44,687 nt of DNA from a virus: positions 1-44,687 of the IMG/VR virus record IMGVR_UViG_3300037560_000145. The stretch is one strand, 5' to 3'. A program made the position numbers and the translations under genes. Shown here one piece after another: positions 1-6,827 of the stretch; the first letter of the stretch is position 1; each line of letters begins with the position of its first letter. Below the pieces are notes generated by a model. That model did not search any database, was not told where the DNA came from, and worked only from the letters and a program-made list of their open reading frames with translations.

Positions 1-127
1 AATACACAAGCTGTCGTCTGCAATTAAAGATGCCGGGCACGGCGACATAGCTGATATGGTTCACAAGTTACACGTTAAGCGAGAAAGAAGAAATGATATG
101 GTTCTTCGCGCATTAAGGGATATACAG
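1..127. repeat. Terminal direct repeat, left copy (circular closure overlap)
   Basis: These 127 bases are identical to 44561-44687. The reading frame of the gene starting at 44523 continues without a break from the right copy into 128-358, so the two ends are the same locus in a circle of 44,560 bp. A length of exactly 127 equals a widely used maximum assembly k-mer, so I infer an assembly overlap and not a packaging end. Confidence 0.95.
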
Positions 128-358
128 GACAATATGAAAATTGATAAAAGCCTTGTTGAGAATTTATCTGCTGGGTTCCCTGGCGACGATCCAAGGGGTC
201 ACCGGGAAGCGCACGAGGCTTGGATTCAAAGGGAAATGCTAAACAAAGAGTTAAAGAAATCAATCATCGATAAAAGTCTGGTGGCACTTATCTGGGCTGT
301 GCTGGCGTTTATAGCAAAATCCGTGTGGGAAAACGTTAAAAATATAACACCACTATAA
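1..358 (+). CDS. Small membrane-anchored late protein, 3' part (gene crosses the circle join)
   Basis: This is the distal part of a gene that begins at GTG 44523; joined, it encodes 131 residues and ends with TAA at 356-358. The N-terminal half is charged and helical; a GHREAHE-type segment follows near the middle, and a single hydrophobic helix (about residues 107-120, ALIWAVLAF) lies close to the C-terminus. Small phage proteins with a polar helical body and one C-terminal membrane helix often sit in lysis cassettes, and this one directly follows other membrane proteins at 43920-44547. A holin-accessory or membrane-anchor role is inference; I do not recognise a named family. Confidence 0.85.
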   Translation, partial: IHKLSSAIKDAGHGDIADMVHKLHVKRERRNDMVLRALRDIQDNMKIDKSLVENLSAGFPGDDPRGHREAHEAWIQREMLNKELKKSIIDKSLVALIWAVLAFIAKSVWENVKNITPL

Positions 359-586
359 ACTAAAATACCTCCATTCCTTTTGTTTAATTAAACTGTGGTT
401 TTATGCAATTTGACCTCGTATTGAATCGCCGGCCTTTACTTTCAATGAGCCCAAAAAAATATTCGGGGGAGACTCAAGAAAAGCATTGCACACTTTAAGT
501 ATATTAGACCACTGCATATCCTTTAAGGAGTGCCGCCGAAGCAGCTTGGCGAATCCCCCTGATGATCATCAATCTTAGCAGTAAAT
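359..586. other. Convergent intergenic region between late and left-arm operons
   Basis: Rightward late genes end at 358 and leftward genes end at 587, so transcripts converge here. I see no open reading frame with a ribosome site, no tRNA arms and no clean hairpin followed by a T-run; an imperfect inverted repeat around 533-552 is the only structure. It may terminate transcription in a way I cannot see by eye. Confidence 0.4.
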
Positions 587-718
587 TCATTTCTCGTTCT
601 CATACGGCGCCGTTATCGGGTGTTTAATATCCGTATCCGGTGCATGCATTACAGAGAATATAATAACAAATATAGCAAAACAGATCGCTGCTGCAATTGT
701 TGGTGTGTGCTTCGTCAT
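587..718 (-). CDS. 43-residue single-pass membrane protein
   Basis: The chosen start is ATG 718 because GAGG lies about 7 bases upstream and the start overlaps the stop of the upstream gene (ATGA). The product has a short polar N-terminus, one hydrophobic helix (about residues 8-24, AAAICFAIFVIIFSVM) and a polar tail. It is the last gene of the leftward operon, translationally coupled to the gene at 715. No family is recognised; together with its neighbour it could form a small membrane pair, but this is only context. Confidence 0.5.
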   Translation of the reverse strand: MTKHTPTIAAAICFAIFVIIFSVMHAPDTDIKHPITAPYENEK

Positions 719-885
719 GGCTGCCTCATTTCCTTGCAATCCTCTTTCGCCAAATCGCATAAAATATAAACTGGCAGGCACGGTGGATTAATTATTGACC
801 GGTAATACTCGATACTGAATAGACCGGCGCATGTGCAGATGGTTATGATTATGCATTGGGCGGCGAATTTAAACACTAAATTCAT
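715..885 (-). CDS. Small membrane protein downstream of thymidylate synthase
   Basis: Starting at ATG 885 it gives 56 residues with an N-terminal hydrophobic helix ([17 protein letters not shown]) and a cysteine-containing tail ([17 protein letters not shown]). An alternative ATG at 909 adds eight residues; neither has a strong ribosome site, so the start is uncertain. The gene overlaps the end of the thymidylate synthase gene (stop 869) and its own stop overlaps the next start, which suggests coupled translation. Function unknown. The paired cysteines after the helix could form a disulfide if the tail is periplasmic, but this is speculation. Confidence 0.45.
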   Translation of the reverse strand: MNLVFKFAAQCIIITICTCAGLFSIEYYRSIINPPCLPVYILCDLAKEDCKEMRQP

Positions 886-1720
886 ACTTAATGGCTGGGT
901 GATGTTCATATCCGACCAGTTCGAAGTCGTCCACTGTTACCCATGTTTCTAAATCCTCCAGAGACTTAATATCCGGATTTATTTTTAGTGTCGGTGACGG
1001 CATCGGCTCCCGCACGAGCTGAATGTCTCGTAATGTCTCCAGTTGGTCCTCGTAAATATGAGCATTCACGATCTTATGAAAGGCCTTGGCAGGCTTTAAC
1101 CCAGTGATTTGAGCCATGATCATTAGCAGCCAACCCACTTGCACCTGATTAAAACCATGACCCAAGGGAAGGTCGTCTGATCGCTGGTAGGACGTTAGAT
1201 ACAACTCGTCGCCGAGGATGCTAAACGTGTGCGTATGCATACAGGAATTTAGACATGCGCGATCGCGTTCGCCGGGATTCATAAAAGTCATAATCTCGCT
1301 ACGGTTATCGACGCCCCGGCGAAGGTCTTCATATACGCTGCCTAGCTGGTCGATCGATTCATTTTCAGGATTGCGCCAATCTCGACCTTGGGCTCCATAG
1401 CAACGCCCCATATCATCTTCACCATTACGGAAAGGGTTGGCGAGCCAAGCGGCGCTATCATTGGCGTTCGCATTCCATGTATTGCAGCCTATAGCTCGAA
1501 ACTGAGCGGCGCTGGTATAACCACGGAGATAGCCAAGCATTTCAGCGATTGCGGGCTTCCAGAACAGCTTTTTGGTAGTCAGCACTGGTAAGGTTCCGTC
1601 GCTGACATCATATTCGAGGTCTGCATTAATGACCGTCAGGCATCGCTTTCCGGTACGCTTATTTTCAACCCATTCGCCGCTTTCGATAACCCTTCGGCAC
1701 AACTCAATGTATTGCTTCAT
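869..1720 (-). CDS. thyA: Thymidylate synthase (ThyA type)
   Basis: Converts dUMP to dTMP using methylenetetrahydrofolate, supplying thymidine for phage DNA. The 283-residue length fits the family. Visible landmarks are the nucleophile Cys160 in LNSCMHTH, the phosphate-binding YQRSDD segment (Arg180), and GHGFNQ with Asn191, the asparagine that favours dUMP over dCMP. In bacterial ThyA the phosphate-binding motif is usually RSCD; here the Cys is Asp (RSDD). GGAG lies upstream of ATG 1720, and this start overlaps the stop of the DUF3310 gene. It sits in a leftward operon with other phage nucleotide and DNA genes. Asn191 argues against a hydroxymethylase; whether dUMP is the only substrate cannot be read from sequence. 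Confidence 0.93.
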   Translation of the reverse strand: MKQYIELCRRVIESGEWVENKRTGKRCLTVINADLEYDVSDGTLPVLTTKKLFWKPAIAEMLGYLRGYTSAAQFRAIGCNTWNANANDSAAWLANPFRNGEDDMGRCYGAQGRDWRNPENESIDQLGSVYEDLRRGVDNRSEIMTFMNPGERDRACLNSCMHTHTFSILGDELYLTSYQRSDDLPLGHGFNQVQVGWLLMIMAQITGLKPAKAFHKIVNAHIYEDQLETLRDIQLVREPMPSPTLKINPDIKSLEDLETWVTVDDFELVGYEHHPAIKYEFSV

Positions 1721-1935
1721 TTTTTGTTCTCCAATTGTGTAATTTCACGATCCAGATACCATCTGGCTTTTTTTAAATCTTCGAGTGTGTTTTTCTTTTT
1801 ACCTGCCCTGGCAATATATTTGACGGTGTTGCCAAGACAGAAACCCAGCTCTAAAGCCTCAATTATTTTGATGGCCTCGTAAGGGTTGTTTTCGCCGCCA
1901 TAATGATCAGGGTGATTCACCGCTTCTTTTTTCAT
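1717..1935 (-). CDS. DUF3310 (SaV-like) nucleotide-associated protein
   Basis: This 72-residue protein shows the DUF3310 signature in order: VNHPDHYGG near the N-terminus, [10 protein letters not shown], then [14 protein letters not shown] and [10 protein letters not shown]. The family is common in phages, often next to thymidylate synthase or other nucleotide genes; its exact activity is not established, and distant relation to MazG-like helical folds has been suggested. Its stop overlaps the thyA start, so the two are likely made together. The assignment rests on motif recognition and is firm; function is only contextual. Confidence 0.85.
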   Translation of the reverse strand: MKKEAVNHPDHYGGENNPYEAIKIIEALELGFCLGNTVKYIARAGKKKNTLEDLKKARWYLDREITQLENKK

Positions 1936-2132
1936 TTCTCAAACTCCATCGCTTTGTAATAAAGGTTCTTCCAGATTTCCACATCGTCTGGACCTTCCTC
2001 AGTAATACACCGGCCATCCTTCACTAGTGATACGAAAAGGCATTTCTTCCCGTCGATTCGATAGTGGTTCATTCCACATATTGACCACTTATCTAACGGA
2101 TGCTGTTTCCATGCTGGTGTTGATTGGTGCAT
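1932..2132 (-). CDS. Hypothetical protein, 66 residues
   Basis: A small soluble protein rich in Trp, Cys and charged residues (WSICGMNHYRIDG, then [20 protein letters not shown]). It overlaps both neighbours by a few bases: its stop lies in the DUF3310 start, and its start at 2132 touches the stop of the DUF7220 gene, so it belongs to the operon. No family recognised. Confidence 0.6.
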   Translation of the reverse strand: MHQSTPAWKQHPLDKWSICGMNHYRIDGKKCLFVSLVKDGRCITEEGPDDVEIWKNLYYKAMEFEK

Positions 2133-2395
2133 TATTCCGACCTCAATTTATTTATTAATTTTGCCGCAATAGCCATTGCCACACGATGCAGTCCCGCATT
2201 AAACCATCGCCTTATTGAGTACGATCTTGCCAAGGATATTGCAGTATAAAGAATGCCTAGCTGTATGTTTTGGCCAAACGAAATACTCCATCCAAAAAGC
2301 GGAAATAAAAGCATGTTTGCCGTAAAATTTATAGAGAATCCGATTAAAATATTTATCAGCGCCTCGACTAATGACTCAATCTTTGTTTGTTGCAT
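2132..2395 (-). CDS. DUF7220-like membrane protein
   Basis: An 87-residue protein with an early helix (SLVEALINILIGFSINF), a hydrophobic hairpin through LLFPLFGWSISF and ILYTAISLARSYSIRRWF. The LVEA...GF...N.. / FPLFG / AISLARSYxxRRxF pattern is that of a small phage membrane-protein family (DUF7220) of unknown role, often found beside methyltransferase or nucleotide genes. The C-terminal tail is basic. It overlaps the stop of the gene at 1932 and starts where the methyltransferase ends. Identification is from memory of the pattern. Confidence 0.7.
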   Translation of the reverse strand: MQQTKIESLVEALINILIGFSINFTANMLLFPLFGWSISFGQNIQLGILYTAISLARSYSIRRWFNAGLHRVAMAIAAKLINKLRSE

Positions 2396-3018
2396 TAGAA
2401 TAAACTCTCCTGAGCTGTCTCACTGTCAAAACGGGCCATCATCGACTTAAAATAATCCTCATCTAGCTCGCATCCCACAAAGTCAAAGCCGCCGTAGTGA
2501 GCCGCTATTGCGCTGGAGCCGCTTCCAAGGTGGGTATCAAGTATACGGTCGCCTTCTTTGGCGTAGTTGGATAATAACCAGTCGTAGAGCTTTACAGGTT
2601 TTTGAGTTGGATGGATTTTGCCTTTGTCTGCATTGTGCTGGTGTATGCTGTATCGAAATACTTTTGCAGGCTTCTTGAGACCCATACTTACCCATGCGTA
2701 TTCAGCACTTGCGAAGTTATCAACTGTTTGCTGTTTATCCCATATGCAAAAATACTCGCTTGGTGGCATATTGAAATTATTGGCTCCCCACACAATTTGA
2801 TTACTGCTTATTCTAAATAGGTGATTCCAATATTCTTCTGTTGGAGCGTTGTTGTTCCATAATGTGTTGGTTGTTTTTATCGTATGCCTATCGTTTTTCC
2901 CTATTCCGTTCTTAAATCTTGCCAAGTTGTACGGAGGATCAACTATCGCAAGCTCAAAGGCATTATCATCAAGCCCTTTCATGTATTCCATGCAGTCGAT
3001 GTTTAGTAGCTCAATCAT
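2395..3018 (-). CDS. Site-specific DNA methyltransferase (N6-adenine/N4-cytosine, beta class)
   Basis: Transfers a methyl group from S-adenosylmethionine to an exocyclic amino group in DNA, probably to shield phage DNA from restriction. The catalytic DPPY motif is at residues 27-30; the SAM-binding motif (DTHLGSGSSAI, then VGCELD) follows at about 161-186. This motif order is the beta class. The middle (about 85-125) is the probable target-recognition segment. The protein has 207 residues and ends in QESLF (203-207), which fits the consensus of the beta sliding clamp-binding peptide. The stop overlaps neither gene's catalytic part; the start at 3018 overlaps the stop of the upstream gene (ATGA). 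Target sequence cannot be predicted. Confidence 0.9.
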   Translation of the reverse strand: MIELLNIDCMEYMKGLDDNAFELAIVDPPYNLARFKNGIGKNDRHTIKTTNTLWNNNAPTEEYWNHLFRISSNQIVWGANNFNMPPSEYFCIWDKQQTVDNFASAEYAWVSMGLKKPAKVFRYSIHQHNADKGKIHPTQKPVKLYDWLLSNYAKEGDRILDTHLGSGSSAIAAHYGGFDFVGCELDEDYFKSMMARFDSETAQESLF

Positions 3019-3491
3019 TTTAAATCCACCGTCACAGCATCAGACCATTTCGACTCAAGACCATCAGTATCGATAGCTCTAACCCTGCACACCGTAGGAC
3101 CGCTTTTAAGGCCGCTCACAGCGTATTGAGTGATATCCGACCCAACGGGATAGATAATACCGTCGCAATCAAGCTCATAGCGTAATATCTCGTCAGGATT
3201 GAGTATTGTGCCGTCTTCTCTGGCTGTCGGGATTTCCCAGGAAACAGTTATCGAAAATACTTCAGATTCGCAAACTCTCTCGATATATTTCCCAGTCAGC
3301 ACCATGTCAGATATCTGGCCGCTACCCTGCTTATACTTCGATGTCATGACAAGATCCACACCATGAGGGCAAGGTAGGATGCTGTTAACCAGCTTTTCGA
3401 TAGAAACGTGCAAAGATGTATGGGTAGTGGGTTCTTGCGCTGGTGCGGCAATAGGGAGTGATAGAATGACGTATATTGCTATGTTCTTCAT
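3015..3491 (-). CDS. Secreted fibronectin type III-like protein
   Basis: The 158-residue product starts with a Sec signal (MKNIAIYVILSLPIAAPAQ, probable cleavage after AxA near residue 18). The C-terminal half reads like a fibronectin type III domain: a beta-strand pattern with SVSWEIPT-type core, RYELDCDG, and TVCRVRAIDTDGLESKWSDAVTV. The gene lies between a methyltransferase and small hypotheticals in the leftward (non-structural) operon, so it is probably a periplasmic or surface protein made in the infected cell rather than a virion part. Four cysteines may form disulfides. Role unknown; superinfection exclusion is one possibility. Confidence 0.6.
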   Translation of the reverse strand: MKNIAIYVILSLPIAAPAQEPTTHTSLHVSIEKLVNSILPCPHGVDLVMTSKYKQGSGQISDMVLTGKYIERVCESEVFSITVSWEIPTAREDGTILNPDEILRYELDCDGIIYPVGSDITQYAVSGLKSGPTVCRVRAIDTDGLESKWSDAVTVDLK

Positions 3492-3492
3492 G

Positions 3493-3696
3493 TTAATTAC
3501 GCTCCGGTTTTTCCGCTTCTAGTTCGTTGTAAACATCAATAACCGTATTGTCGTTGTACTCGGCACCAGCGGCCACACGTTCTGCTGTGACGGCCCAAGC
3601 TTTCATCCATTCGTCACTACTGCCGCCACCATAATATCCTTCTGAATATAGTTCATTGCATAACTGAATCATGTTTTCTCTTATTGAGCCGCTCAC
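3493..3696 (-). CDS. Hypothetical protein, 67 residues
   Basis: A small acidic protein with a Gly-rich stretch (YYGGGSSDEW) between two helical parts. Its start at 3696 overlaps the stop of the gene at 3693, consistent with operon coupling. No recognised family or membrane segment. Confidence 0.6.
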   Translation of the reverse strand: MSGSIRENMIQLCNELYSEGYYGGGSSDEWMKAWAVTAERVAAGAEYNDNTVIDVYNELEAEKPERN

Positions 3697-3911
3697 CTCT
3701 TCCTCCTAATAAAATCTTTCTGTCTTGATCGTGCAAATTCGTGAAGCCATGCTTCTCGGTATGGCGATTTGCCATAAGGACAATGCGACACATCGCGGGA
3801 TAGCCTGGCATGTATCCAGCAATCTGTGAAAGGATTGCGTCGGAGCTTCTGCTCTGGTCTACGCAGAAACTTCGGAATGCCCAGGTATTCTTGATCGGCG
3901 CTGTCAGTCAT
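3693..3911 (-). CDS. Hypothetical basic protein, 72 residues
   Basis: The start is placed at ATG 3911, which overlaps the stop of the YopX gene (ATGA); a longer upstream extension would run inside that gene. The product is rich in Arg and Lys with two cysteines (FTDCWIHARLSRDVSHCPYG) and a basic tail ending in DFIRRKR. The composition would suit nucleic-acid binding, but no family is recognised. Confidence 0.55.
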   Translation of the reverse strand: MTDSADQEYLGIPKFLRRPEQKLRRNPFTDCWIHARLSRDVSHCPYGKSPYREAWLHEFARSRQKDFIRRKR

Positions 3912-4288
3912 TTTACTAATTCTGGGTTTTCGTGGATATTGCCGATTACCTCCAGCCAATGGTTAACATTAAATGGATAAATGATAATACCTGTCTCGTT
4001 ATCCTTAAAGCACAGGCAAGGACTTCCCATCCAATAGCGAACGACTACTGTTTCTGTAGCACCTATCTGGCCGTGACCATTATCTAGTGCAGTTGTTTTT
4101 ATTACATCGCCTTCATAAATCTCATTGCCACTCCTGTCGGTTAGTCCAGTGAATTGCATAGCAATATGGTGGTCATTTCTAAAGATCGAAGAAAAGTAAC
4201 CCTCGGCCTCCCATACCTCTTGTACTTCTTCCCATGAAGACATGAATTTCGATTCGATATCCCAGTCTCTAAATTTAATATCTCGCAT
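3908..4288 (-). CDS. YopX family protein
   Basis: ATG 4288 is preferred over the more upstream start at 4330 because GGGAG lies just upstream and the N-terminus then begins MRDIKFRDWD, the usual opening of YopX proteins. Further signatures are MQFTGLTDRSGNEIYEGDVIK, and VIGNIHENPEL at the C-terminus. The 126-residue length is typical. YopX proteins are frequent in phages and prophages of many bacteria and have no settled function; the beta-barrel core is thought to be oligomeric. Neighbours are small hypotheticals in the leftward operon. Confidence 0.88.
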   Translation of the reverse strand: MRDIKFRDWDIESKFMSSWEEVQEVWEAEGYFSSIFRNDHHIAMQFTGLTDRSGNEIYEGDVIKTTALDNGHGQIGATETVVVRYWMGSPCLCFKDNETGIIIYPFNVNHWLEVIGNIHENPELVK

Positions 4289-4351
4289 ATTATTCTCCCA
4301 ATTAGTCAGTCCAGTATGGCACCTAACCACCGGTGCAACATTACCAACAGA

Positions 4352-4573
4352 TTACAAATTCTTTAAGATATTAACGCTTGGCCATATATTTTCAGCGAGG
4401 TGCTTGTGGAATTTTTCGCTAATTGGCTGGATTGTCGTCATTCCGATATCAAAATCCACTTGCACGTCAAACTTCACAGTCAGGGCGTTGAATCTGTCTG
4501 CTATCTTCTGTAAATCCGAAAGAGATTGTGTTCTCGCTGTTTTCAGATCATCTTTTAGCTGTTCGATATCCAT
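4352..4573 (-). CDS. Hypothetical helical protein, 73 residues
   Basis: ATG 4573 follows AAGGTGA at a good distance; the GTG at 4582 overlaps that ribosome site and is unlikely. The N-terminal half (DIEQLKDDLKTARTQSLSDLQKIADRFNAL) is a predicted helix or short coiled coil, followed by a mixed segment. No family recognised. Confidence 0.55.
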   Translation of the reverse strand: MDIEQLKDDLKTARTQSLSDLQKIADRFNALTVKFDVQVDFDIGMTTIQPISEKFHKHLAENIWPSVNILKNL

Positions 4574-4587
4574 GTTATTCACCTTAT

Positions 4588-4938
4588 CTATGATTTATCG
4601 GGTACTGGAATCCAGTGGGTCATAGCGCCGAAAGGCTCATCCTTATCCCAAACTTCATCCCACACACCATGGGCTCCAGCCTCGTTTTCATGACAATAAG
4701 CAAAGCCCACAATCTTCTGGCCATGTTCTGGCTGCTGATCTTTAATACTTCTCCAGCCCGGGGCTGCGCGTTTATTCCACGCACTAACGGTGTAATCTTG
4801 AGTCATATCACCACTATCGCCGCTATTAACTTCAGCGCCACAGCTTACAGTGTCAGTGCAAATAACCATGTTCGGCGCAAACAGTTTGGCTGGCTTCCCG
4901 CAAAATGGGCAATTCTTAAGTTCTGGTGCATCGCTCAT
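4588..4938 (-). CDS. Lar-like zinc-binding domain fused to DUF551
   Basis: ATG 4938 has AAGGAG just upstream and starts MSDAPELKNCPFCG, so the upstream extension to 4983 is dropped. Residues about 8-52 form a Lar-type (restriction alleviation) zinc ribbon: CPFCG, a second cysteine pair (CTDTVSCGAEV), ending AWNKR. Residues about 60-115 match DUF551 (WRSIKDQQPEHGQKIVGF ... THWIPVPD). Such fusions are frequent in phages. Lar of the Rac prophage modulates type I restriction in E. coli; whether this protein does is inference. It lies downstream of a 426-bp non-coding gap. Confidence 0.82.
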   Translation of the reverse strand: MSDAPELKNCPFCGKPAKLFAPNMVICTDTVSCGAEVNSGDSGDMTQDYTVSAWNKRAAPGWRSIKDQQPEHGQKIVGFAYCHENEAGAHGVWDEVWDKDEPFGAMTHWIPVPDKS

Positions 4939-5233
4939 ATCATTCTCCTTAATTAACAGTGACAAGTACCCCACTATCCACACCTTGGTAAGTTACTACT
5001 TAACTGCTCTACAGGCTTTACCAGATAGCTGATCCACACCTCTCTTTCGAGACTATCACCAGACTGTTACCGTCCAATTAGTGATAGCAGGTCGGCTATT
5101 AACCGCCATATTTGTGGCCATGTTGTCAGGGGTTAAGACATTGCATGGACTTCCAGGTCTATTTGCGTTTTGTCCAGTGTCAAAAAATACTGCATTAAAT
5201 GAACTGGGCTATTTGGGTGTAACATCAACGAGA

Positions 5234-5262
5234 TTGACAAACATGATAAACAATTGAATAAT
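5234..5262 (+). promoter_or_regulatory. Rightward sigma70-type promoter inside the leftward operon
   Basis: TTGACA at 5234-5239, a 17-base spacer, and AATAAT at 5257-5262: six of six at -35 and five of six at -10. An inverted repeat CAATT-GAAT-AATTG (5251-5264) covers the -10 and could be an operator. Expected start is near 5269. It points against the flanking genes. Confidence 0.65.
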
Positions 5263-5268
5263 TGTCCC

Positions 5269-5320
5269 CGTTGGATTCTTTAACCGGCCTAGAGTTAGCG
5301 CTCAATGATGGCCGGTTTTC
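5269..5320 (+). ncRNA. Candidate short regulatory RNA
   Basis: Inferred from a strong promoter (5234-5262) followed within about 60 bases by an intrinsic terminator (5282-5320). The resulting RNA would be roughly 50 nt, with no room for a gene. It is transcribed opposite to the surrounding operon, so it would be antisense to the leader of the Lar/DUF551 gene transcript, in the manner of lambda OOP RNA. No sequence family recognised. Confidence 0.4.
5282..5320 (+). terminator. Intrinsic terminator, rightward
   Basis: Eight-base perfect stem AACCGGCC (5282-5289) with GGCCGGTT (5310-5317), a 20-base loop, and the T-run at its end (TTTTC). On the minus strand the stem is followed by AAAG, so it should act mainly rightward, against the flanking genes. 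Confidence 0.6.
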
Positions 5321-5364
5321 TATTTATACACCCATGACAAATAATTGCAAACCTGTTTTACCGA

Positions 5365-5631
5365 TTAATCAGCCGCTTCCTTATCGGGAATTGGTATTAA
5401 GTCGGGGGATAATTTAACGATGGTATATTTATCCGCAGTCAGCTTGCCGCGAGTACTGGCATACAGGTCTCCGTAAAACCCATCGTTCTCCATCGCAATA
5501 ATTACACCCTTCTCTCCGACAAGTTTTACCATGCCCTCCCATCGCTCAGAAATAGTAAACTCTCCCATATAAATATCATTAAGAGTTATGTCCATCGTCT
5601 CGAGCTTTTTTACTTCCATTTTTATTTCCAC
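5365..5631 (-). CDS. Hypothetical protein, 88 residues
   Basis: The GTG at 5631 has GGAG six bases upstream, which favours it over the ATG at 5619. The product is a mixed alpha/beta acidic protein (EFTISERWEGMVKLVGEKGVIIAMENDG) without cysteines or membrane segments. It is the last gene before the 426-bp gap and follows the DUF1364 gene by 12 bases. No family recognised. Confidence 0.6.
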   Translation of the reverse strand: MEIKMEVKKLETMDITLNDIYMGEFTISERWEGMVKLVGEKGVIIAMENDGFYGDLYASTRGKLTADKYTIVKLSPDLIPIPDKEAAD

Positions 5632-5643
5632 TTTACTCTCCAG

Positions 5644-5937
5644 TTATTTAATTGTAACAAGCCCTGTTTCAATCCAGTGAGCCCAGGTTCTTTTCAGTGC
5701 GCGTAGTTTAATTTGTTCAATCTCGATCGGTTCAATATCTGTTTGAAGCCTGCCATCTATAACGTCATGACACCGGTTACAGCCAAACGCAGCTATGTGA
5801 TCATCTTCTTTTTGACCCATGCCAGAATCAACATTTATGTGGCATAGAATCGTTGTTTCGGGATTGCCGTTACAGTATGGAAATATCTGCAAGTGGCAAT
5901 CTTGACCTCTGGCACTGTTTCGGAGCTTTTTAGTCAT
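5644..5937 (-). CDS. DUF1364 zinc-binding HNH-like protein
   Basis: This 97-residue protein carries the DUF1364 pattern: RNSARGQDC near the start, a CxxH-type middle (TTILCHINVDSGMGQKEDD), then FGCNRCHDVIDGR and a helical end with KLRALKRTW. The conserved Cys and His residues suggest a metal-binding, HNH-related fold; the family lies in lambdoid nin-like regions beside NinB, exactly as here (next gene at 5944). A nuclease role in recombination is commonly proposed but not proven. Confidence 0.85.
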   Translation of the reverse strand: MTKKLRNSARGQDCHLQIFPYCNGNPETTILCHINVDSGMGQKEDDHIAAFGCNRCHDVIDGRLQTDIEPIEIEQIKLRALKRTWAHWIETGLVTIK

Positions 5938-5943
5938 AAATCC

Positions 5944-6396
5944 TCAATACGGGTTGTCCAATATCATGCTGAAGTCACACCCGAGCTCGGTATATTTCTT
6001 AATCACCAAGTCGATGTATTCGCGACACTGCCGAATCCCCATGCATGACGTTACAGGGAATTCAAGCGGCGGGAGCATGAGTGATAATTTTATATCGTAA
6101 TCAAGACCTATGATCACCTGCATATATTTATGATTATAATCAACGTTGTCTCGACGCATTATAGGAACGCCGTGGTGTAACTTACACTCAGCCCTGGCTT
6201 GATCAATGTCGCCGCCGTAAAGCTGGTGCCCGATACGTGAGTAAAGCTCAAAGGTCATTTTGCGCTGGTCTTCCGACATATTTCTACCCACCCTCCAGCT
6301 AAACGTGACCTCTTCATTTTCCTCTGCGACCTTCGTGGCCCGGGCAATAAATCCAGTCAGTGTGCGGGCGTCGGTTACTTTCCATGTTTCGGACAC
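5944..6396 (-). CDS. NinB-like recombination protein
   Basis: NinB (Orf) of lambda binds single-stranded DNA and SSB and can substitute for RecFOR in phage recombination. This 150-residue protein matches the layout: an N-terminal strand-rich part, a core with GRNMSEDQRKMTFELYSRIGHQL, CKLHHGVPIMRRD, and a C-terminal PVTSCMGIRQCREYIDLVIKKYTELG. The position beside DUF1364 and downstream of the ERF, exonuclease and ATPase block supports a recombination role. Sequence similarity to lambda NinB itself is weak by eye, so the family call is moderate. Confidence 0.6.
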   Translation of the reverse strand: MSETWKVTDARTLTGFIARATKVAEENEEVTFSWRVGRNMSEDQRKMTFELYSRIGHQLYGGDIDQARAECKLHHGVPIMRRDNVDYNHKYMQVIIGLDYDIKLSLMLPPLEFPVTSCMGIRQCREYIDLVIKKYTELGCDFSMILDNPY

Positions 6397-6405
6397 GGTT
6401 ATTCC

Positions 6406-6777
6406 TTAGCATTCATGCATGATTACACGGGTTATCTTGTAGTATTTGTGCCAGAAAACATCTTCCCACTCTCCAGATTCTTCAAGCGTGACCGAAGTAG
6501 ATCCTTCCTTCGGCAAAATATCAAAATCCAAATCGTTTTCGATGCATTCTTTTATTAGCGAAATATCATCAACGCCACCGATCGGAGTTAAATCCAGAGC
6601 CCCGATAAACGAACAGATATAAATGCTATATTCGCCCTCTGAAGCATTGCAGCCTGATTCGGTACTGATGACAACCTGCACGGTGTTTATTTCCCTGTCT
6701 TCGATATTCTCCCTTACGATTTCGATATCATTATCAAGCGGCGCGTGAAACGGCTCGTTAAAATCTTCTTCGCACAT
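6406..6777 (-). CDS. Hypothetical acidic protein, 123 residues
   Basis: Strongly acidic (EEDFNEPF, DNDIEIVRENIEDREI, CIENDLDFDILPKEG) with several cysteines and no membrane segment. Such acidity would suit a DNA mimic or a partner of a basic protein, but no family is recognised. It is the first gene after the leftward terminator at 6794-6812, so it may have a lower or separately controlled expression. The stop is ten bases from the NinB-like start. Confidence 0.6.
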   Translation of the reverse strand: MCEEDFNEPFHAPLDNDIEIVRENIEDREINTVQVVISTESGCNASEGEYSIYICSFIGALDLTPIGGVDDISLIKECIENDLDFDILPKEGSTSVTLEESGEWEDVFWHKYYKITRVIMHEC

Positions 6778-6793
6778 GATTATTACCTTAGTT

Positions 6794-6814
6794 AAAAAGG
6801 CCCCCGAAGGGGCA
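6794..6814 (-). terminator. Intrinsic terminator, leftward, after the recombination block
   Basis: Read on the minus strand: GCCCC-TTC-GGGGGC followed by CTTTTTAAC. The tight five-base GC stem, short loop and T5 run make a good intrinsic terminator directly after the ATPase gene (stop 6828). It would separate the recombination genes from the downstream NinB/DUF1364 genes unless there is antitermination. Confidence 0.7.
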
Positions 6815-6827
6815 AGACCTGCGTTAT

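Larger units (their letters stand above)
4939..5364. other. 426-bp non-coding region in the leftward operon
   Basis: No plausible gene on either strand. The right half contains a good promoter directed rightward (5234-5262) and, about 20 bases after the predicted transcription start, a rightward hairpin with T-run (5282-5320); these are listed separately. The left half (4983-5170) has no tRNA-like TpsiC arm and no clear hairpin. Leftward mRNA from the genes above 5365 probably passes through it as a long leader to the gene at 4938. Confidence 0.6.

Noticed and set aside
5000-5170. Possible tRNA or gene in the 4939-5364 gap on either strand.
   Set aside because: No T-arm motif, no long frame with a ribosome site; only the promoter and terminator near 5234-5320 are supported.
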